NCBI GenBank assembly: GCA_001275005.1
Contig: JWZX01000138.1
Span: 1 to 10,678, forward strand
Direction: 5' to 3'
DNA length: 10,678 nucleotides
From: Chrysochromulina tobinii
Taxonomy: Eukaryota > Haptophyta > Prymnesiales > Chrysochromulinaceae
This document shows, one piece after another, positions 1 to 9,303 of this stretch. The position numbers were made by a program, and so were the translations under genes. The number at the start of each line of letters is the position of its first letter. The first letter of the stretch is position 1. The notes under the pieces are model-generated. The model did no database searches. It was not told the origin of the DNA and worked only from the letters and a program-made list of their open reading frames with translations.

Positions 1-18
1 AGATGCTCACTGCTGCCC

Positions 19-55
19 CGACCGAGGCCCCGCGGCAGAAACAGAGCCTCGGTCG
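19..55. repeat. 10-bp inverted repeat in a CCGAGG motif cluster
   Basis: CGACCGAGGC (19-28) and its exact reverse complement (46-55) are separated by 17 bp. The core CCGAGG recurs at 87-92 and 111-116 on the plus strand, giving four copies in about 95 bp. It could be a cluster of protein-binding sites or a structured 5' segment. No function can be assigned from sequence. Confidence 0.6.
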
Positions 56-174
56 ATTCGAGCATGGGTTATCCAGGAAGCAGGGACCGAGGCGAAAGCG
101 CTGCCTTGAGCCGAGGTCGAGTGTTTTGAGTGCGGAAAAGAAAGCACAGGAAAACGACTGGGTATCCACCCCTA

Positions 175-230
175 TCTCCACGCGCCGCGCCCGGCCATCT
201 AGTCTCCACGCGCCGCGCGCCCCGCCATCG
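175..230. repeat. Imperfect 28-bp tandem duplication
   Basis: Two adjacent units both begin TCTCCACGCGCCGCGC (175-190 and 203-218). Their last 12 bases diverge but share a GCCATC element. This looks like local slippage in GC-rich non-coding DNA. Confidence 0.6.
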
Positions 231-403
231 TCGCCTCCCCGCCTGGTGCGTGTGCGTAACCCACAGAGGTTGCTGCCTCGCACCGATGCCGGCGCGGCTG
301 CGGCGTGCGCCGCAGGAGCTGCGCCCGCCGCCGACCCGCCCGGCTGCGTGGGAGGCGTCCGTAGGTGGCGTCCGCGGTTTCCGCTGGCCGGGTCCGGGTG
401 CAA

Positions 404-437
404 GTTTTTGTATAGAGAAAGAAAAGAAAAGCGGGTC
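404..437 (+). promoter_or_regulatory. Possible TATA-like element and purine tract
   Basis: A T-run followed by TATAGA (411-416) leads into a purine-only stretch of A and G (about 414-433). It lies about 140 bp upstream of the TBC start codon and is the only AT-rich spot in the upstream region. It is a candidate core-promoter or transcript-leader element. Many protists do not use TATA boxes, so the call is weak. Confidence 0.2.
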
Positions 438-552
438 CCCAGCCCTCGCCCCCTGGGCCCAATATTCGTCGGAATTCCGAGTGCACTAACCCTTTCTTCG
501 CCGGCGAGTGGGAACGGAAATCAAGGCGGGCAGTACTCCGATCATATCCGTG

Positions 553-2759
553 ATGATCACAGTCTTCAGTACAGAACACTTCTCGGCACCGGCTGTCCTG
601 GATGCCACGGGCACCGAAGCCATGCTGGAGTGGACGGAACTGCTGGCCGCTTTCCGGCACAAACAGCTGCATGGCGGACCATTGATCGATGCGAAGCGCC
701 TCAAACGAGCACTCTCTGGCAATGGCGTGCCGGCCTCACTTCGAGCCGAGGTCTGGCTCACATTCTCAGGCGCGTCCGAACGCATGCACGCAAATCCGGG
801 TCTTTACGAGGAACTCTCCAAAGGGGTGGAAGGAGACACACAATGCACGAGTACCACGGACTCTGCTGGCCACGGGCACGCCAACCAACACGCTCATCTT
901 GTAGTGCTCGAGCAGATCGAGAAGGATCTGCGGCGCACGGAGATTGGTTCTGATGGCGGGAAGCTCTGCGCGATGCGCCGTGTCCTGTGCGCCTTTGCTT
1001 CCCACAAACCAAGCATTGGTTACGTGCAGGGCATGAACTTCATCGTTGTCGCCCTGTTGGGTGTCTTCGATGAGGCCGCAACCTTTTGGATGCTGTCGCT
1101 CATTGTAGATGCGTGGCTCCCGGATCACTTTTCGGCGTCCCTGATGGGGAGTCAAATCGACGCACGAGTGCTTTCCATCCTAACGGCGGAGCACCTGCCT
1201 GCGCTCGCCAAGCGTCTGCACGACCTAGATGTGACAGTACAGGTGCGCAAGCTTCACTTTGGTCCGGCAGGATCTGCATGGCATGACCGCGCACAGCTCG
1301 CGGGCCGCCATGCTCCCCATCGCCGCCGCCGTGCTCCCATCGCTGCCGCACGCTGAGCGCTGACCCATGCTCTCACACGTTGTGTACTGATTCCCGGGGC
1401 CACCCAAAGTTGCTCACCACACGCTGGTTTCTATGCCTATGGTCATCTGTACTCTGCACGCCTTCTTTGCATCGACTGTGGGATTTCCTGTTCGTGAACG
1501 GCCCGGCCGCGACAATGCAAGTCGCGCTCGCGTGCATGTATCTCTGCGAGCCACGCGTCCTCGAGACGCGCGACATCGGCGAGGCACTGGCTGCCGTCAA
1601 GGACGTGCTGCAAGATGATGGTGGAAGGCTCCTTGACGCGGCACTTCATCGAGTTTCGGACATATCCATCGAGCAGCTCGCCGTGTGGCGCGCCCGCTGC
1701 CGCGACATCGTCGTGAGCGAGGCGCACCATCTCCACTCGTCAAGGCAGCTACTCAAAATGCAGCGAGCCTCGGGCTTCTCTCTGCAAGAGCTCCAGTTGG
1801 TGGCACGTCTTTGCGGCCCGCCCGATAGTGACGCTGCGCACATGCAGGCACCGCACGCGCGAGCCATCGATTACGACGGTTTTACTGTCGTGCTACGTGG
1901 GCTCATACCACAGTGGACGAATCTTGCGCCTCGGCGCGAACTTGTTGTGTCTGGCACCGGGAAACACAGGCGCGCAGGCGTGGGCGTGGGTGAACGCGTC
2001 GGTGCAGATGCCGATTCGTGTGTGTGCCAAGCCCCCAAGCTGGGGCCGACTGCCGGGGAGCCATCACTAGTCGAGCGCCTCTACACCATATTCCTCGGCC
2101 TACCGACTGACGATCGCGCGGAGACAGACTGTTTCGATCAAGACTGTGTTGATGAGCTTGACACCCTTCCTGCTGGCGGTGCTCAGACGTCACCGCTGCC
2201 GGATGTGCTGTCCACAGCGGCAAGATCGCGCCTAACGTTCGAGCAGCTTGTGCTCGGACTTGGGTGGCTGCTACGCGGGACAAGCGAGCGCCGTGCAGAA
2301 CTGTGCTTCAAGTGCTTCGCTGACGGCAGTGGCGGTCCTTCCACAGATGGTGAATGCAGCGGTGATGGCCCTGGAGAAGTCGGTGGCGTTGGTGGCGGCG
2401 TGCAACGCGCTAACTTCGTTTCTCTCCTTACCTCCGTATATGTCATGTATGAGCCCACTGGATCCGATTACGAGTCTGCGCTTGCCCGCGTCCGCGACGA
2501 GGCCGAGCGATTTACTTCGATGATGTATGGCCTATGGGATCCCGAGTGTTCATCTGTCCTTGACGAAGCTGCATTCGATCGTGCAGCGCACCATCACCCG
2601 CTGCTCGTGCAAGCCTTCCAGCTGGAGCAGCTGGAGCTGAATGCTACTCTGCGACAAGACCGTGAGGCATGCAACCCGATCGGCTCTGCCAGGCTTCGTG
2701 TCAAGAATGGATCGCCGCGCTTGAATGCAATGCCAAGATTGATCTCCGATCACTTTTGA
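553..2759 (+). CDS. TBC-domain protein (Rab GTPase-activating protein) with EF-hand-like C-terminus, two exons
   Basis: This is a probable GTPase-activating protein for a Rab GTPase in membrane traffic. Exons 553-1242 and 1410-2759 give 679 residues. The TBC domain spans about residues 55-280: GVP (58-60) and W68, then IEKDLRR (122-128), which matches IxxDxxR with the arginine finger R128, then YVQGMN (157-162), which matches YxQG with the glutamine finger Q159. After the splice come RWFLCLW (235-241) and LWDFLF (253-258). Both catalytic fingers are intact, so it should be active. Residues about 345-400 and 505-640 resemble the EF-hand-like region after the TBC domain in the TBC1D8/9 family. 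The calcium loops are degenerate, and a Gly/Asp-rich insert lies at about 535-560. The start is the first ATG in frame after a TAA at 487-489. A GTG-led extension to 508 was not used, and a further ATG lies at 622. The gene is convergent with the kinesin-like gene. Family assignment is sure; the start and any further small introns are less so. Confidence 0.88.
1243..1409 (+). other. Spliceosomal GT-AG intron in the TBC gene
   Basis: The donor is CAG|GTGCGC and the acceptor is CAAAG|TTG, phase 0, 167 nt. Two branch-point-like CTRAY matches are present: CTGAC at 1360-1364, and CTGAT in TACTGAT (1385-1391), whose A at 1390 is 19 nt before the exon. Reading through meets a TGA at 1354-1356 and loses the second half of the TBC domain. 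Splicing joins DLDVTVQ directly to LLTTRWFLCLW, restoring the expected order of TBC motifs. This is a sequence-based call without transcript data. Confidence 0.85.
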
Positions 2760-2798
2760 GCGCGAGCTGCGACCGCGTCGCATATGATATGATATAGA

Positions 2799-2819
2799 AC
2801 TCGATGGTCCCCATCGGGT
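2799..2819 (+). other. Hairpin just downstream of the TBC stop codon
   Basis: CGATGG and CCATCG form a perfect 6-bp stem around a 3-nt TCC loop (2802-2816). Outward it extends to 9 bp as RNA, including one G-U pair. It starts about 40 nt after the stop codon, so it would lie in the 3' UTR. A role in 3' end formation or stability is possible but not shown. Confidence 0.4.
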
Positions 2820-2934
2820 CTCGACAGAACGATGTGTTCCACTGCATTCCTCCAGCCCTTTCCCAGACGGGCAAATCGCGGGAGGGGCGCTCCCCGTGCA
2901 GAAACAGTGTCGTTCGCTTTTCTACGTCGAACTC

Positions 2935-2970
2935 TTGGAGAGCCAGTAGATGTTGGAGAGCCAGTAGATG
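2935..2970. repeat. Perfect 18-bp tandem duplication
   Basis: The unit TTGGAGAGCCAGTAGATG occurs twice back to back (2935-2952 and 2953-2970) with no mismatch, so the duplication is probably recent. It is flanked at a distance by two related copies of a TTCCACTGC/ATTCC...CCCAGACG motif (about 2837-2869 and 3001-3026), which suggests repeated local duplication here. Confidence 0.85.
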
Positions 2971-3319
2971 ACATGCTGTTGTACGTTAAGTGTAGCTGGT
3001 TTCCACTGCCACTGCATTCCCAGACGTGTTGCATGCCGGGGTGAAACCAAGCGCGTCGCTTTCCGACAAATGAGTGAATGCGGGTCGTTAGTAAAGCCTA
3101 CACACGTTACGCTGATGCGTGCACCTCCGGCCCATGCAAGCATGTACGAGGTCGGTACCGAATACTCACCGGTCCCATAAACGCCCACGGCGGCGCCCTC
3201 ACGGCTGCGGCGCGCGGCCCGCGATCCTCGCAGCATCTTGGTTGGTGAGTGGTGATGGCCAATGTCGAGACGAGACACAATGAATATACATTCTTAGGAA
3301 GCGGGTACAGCATACGAAC

Positions 3320-3339
3320 ACATCTTCTAACATCTTCTA
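3320..3339. repeat. Perfect 10-bp tandem duplication
   Basis: ACATCTTCTA occurs twice in direct succession in the intergenic region. It is small and probably reflects slippage. No function is suggested. Confidence 0.7.
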
Positions 3340-3774
3340 TGAGCAGCGGCTCGACTACGAGTCTATTTTATGGAGATCTGGGCGCGCGATGGCAGCACCA
3401 AAACAGTGACCACCCACACACGCTATTGTGCATGCGCTTCGAAACGAGGCTCCTATCGGCGGTCAAAAGCTTGCGCCACCGGTTGAATAAGGTGCGGCAG
3501 CTCCTTGTCCACACTGATTGACACAGTCCAGCCGTCGCCGGCCGCAGGCCGTGGCTGGCACGTGCTGCACACCACCACCACCACATGCGGTGCCATTTCT
3601 GTTCACGAAGCGACCTACTTGAACGAGGTCCAGAAAGCACCCATACAAGTGTGTTTTGCACCTGCCTCGATTTTGTCGCTTCGGGACGGGTTGGGAATGT
3701 AGGGGGGGTCTTCTCGACTTATCTGAATCGCCGAGATCGCGAGCGGCAGAATTCACACCTCATCTTGACATAAC

Positions 3775-6700
3775 CTACTGCTGGTGTTGCTGCTGCTGCT
3801 GCTGCATGGCCAGGGACAGACGAAGCCGTTGGAGCACATCTTGCCCATGCTCTATCCACTCATCAAGTGCGTGTAGTTGCCTAAGCTCTGGCGCCTCTGT
3901 CTTCAGTGGGCCAAAGAGATGAAGCCCAGCCATCTCGGCAAGGGCGAGCTCGGACTTGCGCATCTCAGCAGCCTGCTCATGACGCATTTGTAAGGTGAGC
4001 CCAAGCTGGGAGGCAATCGCGTCGGACAATTTCACTTGCACCAACTGCGCTGGGCCCTCTGGGACGCATCGAGTCGTCCGTGAGCCCACAGGTGCCGTGC
4101 CGCGATGCGGGGTAGACTCATTCGCTGATGGCGGCCGAGTCACTGTCCGCGGTCTTTGCGTGAGCCACTTTAGCTGGTCGCGCTTTCGGTGTTGGTCGAG
4201 CTTCCAAAGACATCGAAGTAGCAAGTCCTGTGGCAGCTTTCGGAGACGAATGCGATTAACGACACGACCAGCGTTCATCACGAACTGAAGTGTTGCGAGC
4301 GTGCCAAAGACCTCCTCATCTGCGTCTCCGCATCCGCCAAGGACGACCGTGCAAAAGTCGCCCACGAATAATTCACGTAGCAAACATGCAAGCGTTGCCT
4401 CGCTCCATGGCACTCCCTGCGTGGCTCCTTCAGCCCTCGCGGCAACGCACGCGCCCAGCACAGCAAGCGAGCGAGAAACCGAGCGTGGGCTCTTTGGAGT
4501 AGCCGATGCACACATTTGGCGGCCAAGAGTGTCGCCACTCGCGATGTCAACGAGCACGAGCCGCGCGGGCCGAGCTGGTGGCTGCTGCGCAACGTTGGCA
4601 AGGCTGCTGCCACTGGCACTTACAGTCAGGGTCAGGATAGTGTGCGTTTGTGAATCGAGCGTGCCGCGGCTGGTCGCGCGAAAAGCAACACGCAACATGT
4701 TCGCGGCCTCCTCCAGTGAACGGATGCAACGCTGTGCCGCCCCTTTCAAGTGCGCGATGCCGCGTTCCTCGTCATCGCTTACTAGCACGGCAGCTCCACT
4801 GCGCAGCAGGTCGAAGCACTCATCACCGTAAATCTCGATGAAGGAGGCGTGCACCTGCACGTCCTGTGCCTGAGCTTGCGCTGTGCTCGCAGTGCATGGC
4901 GCGGGTGACGGCACACAAGACGTCGCCGTGCCACCCTGCAAGCAGGCTTCAAACGCGCGCATCGCCATGCCCCACTCAGTACGCGGCGCTCCGAGAGGAT
5001 CAGATCTCGCCGCTTCAGTGCCGTACAGCGTGTACGTTTTGCCCGTCCCTGCTGCGCCGATGCATAGCAGTGCACAGTCGAGGCCGTCGAGTATGCCCCC
5101 TACGAGCGGTTCGAGCACGCGAGAGTACACGCGTTGTTGACAGGCGTTGACCTCGAATACCTCGCTTAGCTCGACGCGGATCGTCTGCGGGGCGATCCCC
5201 TTGGAAATGGGTTGTGGAGACGTGGAGATCGGCCTTATATCGGCGTGATTCCCTTCCCACGCGATTCGTCTGCTACGCCTAGGCCGGACTTCAAATGACG
5301 TTCGCGGGCGAAGACGTACGAACGTACGCACGCGCCACTGTTCCGGGCGCGCCGCATCTATCCAAGCCGTTTGGCGTGCGGCTACAGTGGCCGCGGAGAT
5401 CGCCCGAGCAGTGCGGTCCACGATATCATCAACGGAGCGTCCAATGTGCGTCAGTGCGTCGAGTAAACTGCTGATGCAAACGGCCACCTCAAGATCAAGG
5501 CTGCCCGCCTTGGTGGCTCCGCCCAACGGTGGCTCGACCCTGACTCGCTGCAGCACAAGAATCAGCCGCGACGTTGCGCTGACAAGATGGGATCTCTCGA
5601 GAGCCCACGAAACTTCGCAGGGCATGGACTCCGCAGCCAGAAGTGTGGCCTGCAGAAGTCGGAGGAGCTGGGCCTGCCCGGCTGCGCTTGCCAGAACTTC
5701 CGCAAGAGCAGGAGGCGTCAAGGGCACTGGAAGGCCCATCCGCGTGCGAGCAAATTCATGCACGATCTCAAGCGCCTTGACGAGCTCGCCGGACTCAAGC
5801 GCCGCCACCGGAAAATGCACAGGGCGGGACTCTTGCAGGTGCGCTTTCGGCACAGCTCCGTGCTCACTCGCTGCAGTCGATGATTTGCGCAACGTTCCTT
5901 CCATGTGCACGTCTGGCAGCTGCAAAACGGGCAGGCCGATGAGGCGGCTTAACCGCTGTCGGGACGAGCCAAGGAGTGTAGCCGCCGCCACCGCAGCAGG
6001 GACGACGGCTGAATCGCCACTGCCAGTGCTGGGAGTCTCATCGGCTGCAACTTCAAAGGTGACCTCGATGCACGCGCCGTCATAGGGCTCGCACGCGCCA
6101 TGTATCGGCGGTTTGTGGGCTGGAACTCTTGAGCGGACGAGGCGGGCTGCGCGTAGCTCGAGGCGTTCGGTTGACACGGCCATCTCGTCAGCCAACGCCG
6201 CACACATTACCCCACCGCCAACGCGCTGGAGGTCAGCAAACGTGCACTGCAGATGCAGGCTGATGAGGACAGGCTCGCCAGGGAATGGTTTGTCAACCGA
6301 CCGCGCATTAAACATCCGGGTCACGACGGGAAGCAGCAGCGATTTTGTTGCATCGCACCGCCGCTGTTGGGCGTCAAAGCTCCCCGAAGCTGTGCACGGC
6401 GCGACCTTAGCACCCGAGTGCAGAAGGTCAAGCTTTGCAAAGAAGCCGCTCACTTCGTCGTGTATGATCACCACACCATCCGCAATGCGCACCGCTTCAG
6501 GGGCTGCCGGCAACGCTCGGCGGCGGCCAGCTTCGAGAGAGCGGGTGGCCAGTTCGCGTAATTCTGCAGTCGCCACAGTCAATGATGTATTGGGGGTTGG
6601 TGACCATGTCGAGAGCTGCGCTATGACGGGAATGCGAAAGTGTCGTGCGGCATGCTTAAGGTCGGAACGCGGTGCATACAGGCCGCTAGATATGTGCCGG

Positions 6701-9211
6701 AGAGCGATGAGAATGAGCTCCGGCCTGCTCACAGAGCCTGGATGACTTGCCACCGCTGAGCATTCCTGCCAGACAAAAACGGGTGTCAAACCAGCGCCGA
6801 TACTGCAGTGTGCGAAGCCCGCGTAGTCGATGCGATGGCCCTCGAGGAAAGCCTCGACGTCCAAGGCCACTGGGGAGCGTCCGGCTCTTGTGGCGGCATG
6901 GAGTCGGCCATCGAGTTCCCAGAGGTGCACCACCTCGCCTTGCAGAGGTCCCAGTAGCAGCAAGGGCCGATCCGCGTGCAGAAGTGCGCTCTCCTCAACT
7001 GGTGCCATCTCGGGCCACTCACCAAGTGCCCAGAAGTGGTGCAGCGGGCGGGAGAGAACAGCGCGACTTTCGCGATCGATAATCAAACCGCGCATCTCTT
7101 GGCGGAGCATCGCACTGCGGCGGCCACTGACCGATTCGAGTTGATGCTCGAGAACACGCACCGGCCTGCATGCCTCGGGAGGCGCATCAAATACGAGAAT
7201 GTTCCGCGAGGTGCTGCTCTGACCCGATAGCTCGGAACCCATGCTCAGCTCGTGCACGTGCAAGCCACTAAGGCTCGCAGCTTCCATGTGCAACTCGCGC
7301 AGCTCGGAGCAGGATAAAAATAATCCGAATTCGCAGAAGCCAAAGCGACTTGCACTCGAGGGCACTCTGGCGTTGCGTGACAAGTCGATCGCGATCCGTG
7401 TGAGCTCGGATGGTCCAAACATACTAGTATCCTCGCAATCCTGCGCAGCCTCTCGAAGCGAATCCTCATAGGACCGAGTACCGATCGCCGACGACGGCTG
7501 CTTAGGGGGGCGTTCCTCAAAGATGCCACCGCGCGCACGTGCATAAACCTTGCTTTCGGTTTGGCTGCTGTCAAGGAGCCCGCTCTGCTCGCCAACGCGG
7601 CATGCGGCAGCCGCTGCAGTCACCGAGCAAGAGCCCTCCTGCATCTGGTCCGACTCGCTCAATGTCATGTCGGATGCACGCGTCTGTGGGGCCTGCTCTA
7701 CGCGCACCCGACATCCGTCAACCGCAACGGATGCCAGACTCCGACGATCGCACGACAGGCGGTCAGCCATACCTGTGGGTCCAGCCCGAGTTTTCGCCTC
7801 GATCAGCCTTTGGTCCCGCACCAACGCCCGCAGCTTGCGTCGCACCTCAGCTCCATCAACAACGCGATATAATTGCCGTCGATTTAGAGTGCGGCGAAGC
7901 CACCTCTGCAGGCGGCGAACGGCTTCGGCTTGCTGCCGCCGATTGCCGTTGATGCGCAAATCATCGATACGCGATTTCCAACGACGCTGTAAAGTGATGC
8001 TGCGCCACCAGCGAATCAATCTGTGGCCGGCTGTGTATTCGTTACTCAAAGGATGCCGATCCAGCGGCACACCAGCCGCCTCGTTGTCTTGAATGCTATG
8101 TGAGCCTTCCGACGCCACCATGGCGACTCTCGTCCACCTGACTGTTGATGAGTGGACAGCAGATTCGTGCTGTCTCGCCACCATCGCACAATGCCGAAGC
8201 TCCTCCTTCCGTCGGCGACCCTGCCGTCCGCGCGCGCAGCTCTGAAGCCGCAAGACGGCCCCGCGCTCTCGCTCCGAAAACACAGTGATGAGACGCATAT
8301 TGGCAATCATAATTTGCCATCGTCGCATTAAAAACCGGGCTCTGCACCAACGTTGAAGCTTAGTCGCTGCCATCGCCCGATTGAGTGTCTGAAATGCCCC
8401 GGAATCGGAGACGAGCTGGCGCCACGAGCCTCGGAGCTTCTGCTGATGTAGTGATCGCTGGGTGAGCACTGCAGCCTCTGTCTGGGCCAACAAATGGCCG
8501 GATGCCGCGCGGAAGCGCCGAAGCACCGCCTCACGCCGCCCCATAAGCTGTGCGTAGGCCGAGAGCTGTTGCAGAAGCTCCGTCCACTTGCGGCGCACGC
8601 GAAGGTGGCGGACGAAGCGCTGAATGCGAATGATGCACACGAATCGGTGTCGAAAGCGATCGCGCAGCTGCTTTCCGCGGTACCATGCCTGCAACTTATG
8701 CGCAGCAGCTTCGTGCCGGCGCTGGAGGCGCTCACGTTGCGCGCGCAGCATCTGGTCGCGACGGGCGACCAAATCCAGGTACGCACGCTCGCCACCTTGC
8801 CGCCGCGCGCGCGCGACCCACCGGCCAATGCTGCCCCGGTAGCGCTTCTGAATCGCGACGGCTGCCGCACCACGACGCACCGCCTCGAAGATTCGCTGCT
8901 GCCGCATCAGTACGTGCAGCTTGCGACGCGCTCTGGCCTCGTCGACCACGCGGTGCCACTGTCGGCGCATCGAACTCACGCGAGCCCAGTGCTGCAGCCG
9001 GTACACTGCGTCTTCCCGCCGCTGGCGCTCAAGAAGCAGCGCATTTGCGCGCACCTCCTCAACCAGCTCGAGCGATCGCCTCCGGACATCAGTTGTGGGA
9101 GATGTCGTGCCTGATCGGTGCGAATCATAACCTGCTGGATGTACTACAGAGCTTCCCTCCATTGTTTCTTCACTTTGACGTTGGGGTGCAGGGTTGTGTC
9201 GTTCCAACTCG

Positions 9212-9303
<92 letters not shown>

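Larger units (their letters stand above)
1..552. other. Upstream region of the TBC gene, no convincing gene
   Basis: This stretch has open frames in several phases, but their translations are Arg/Pro/Ala-rich and fit no family. It most likely holds the promoter and 5' UTR of the TBC gene. The TBC frame is closed by a TAA at 487-489, so any extra N-terminal exon would need splicing. Small repeats inside it are listed separately. Related animal TBC1D8/9 proteins carry GRAM domains before the TBC domain, and no such domain is visible here. Confidence 0.5.
2760..3774. other. Intergenic region between convergent genes
   Basis: About 1 kb separates the two stop codons and should hold both 3' UTRs. 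Short open frames exist on both strands but show no recognisable domain. No canonical AATAAA was noticed just downstream of either stop. It contains an AT-rich TATGA-type repeat (2781-2797), a hairpin (2799-2819), small tandem duplications, and a short (ACC)n run at 3571-3584. No tRNA-like or other RNA gene was seen. Confidence 0.6.

Noticed and set aside
508-552. GTG-initiated extension of the TBC frame
   Set aside because: GTG starts are not expected for nuclear eukaryotic genes; the first ATG in frame is at 553.
3-953. Long plus-strand open frame (316 codons) at the left end
   Set aside because: It overlaps the TBC gene in another phase, its translation is Arg/Pro/Ala-rich with no domain, and GC-rich DNA often yields such frames.
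1243-1356. Continuation of TBC exon 1 to the TGA at 1354-1356
   Set aside because: The added residues are Arg/Ala/His-rich and do not fit the TBC fold, whereas splicing restores the expected motifs.
2922-3278. Minus-strand frame of 118 codons in the intergenic region
   Set aside because: Its composition is random-looking and it includes the 18-bp tandem duplication; no domain or supporting context.
3531-3552. Short GC palindrome (CGGCC-GCA-GGCCG) as a terminator hairpin
   Set aside because: The arms are only 5 bp and such palindromes are expected by chance in this GC-rich DNA; no U-tract follows.
5387-6085. Plus-strand frame of 232 codons
   Set aside because: It is antisense to the kinesin-like protein, Ser/Arg/Ala-rich, with no recognisable motif.
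9214-9297. CTG array considered as a CRISPR or structured repeat locus
   Set aside because: It is a pure trinucleotide run without spacers, coding for glutamine in a clear eukaryotic gene.
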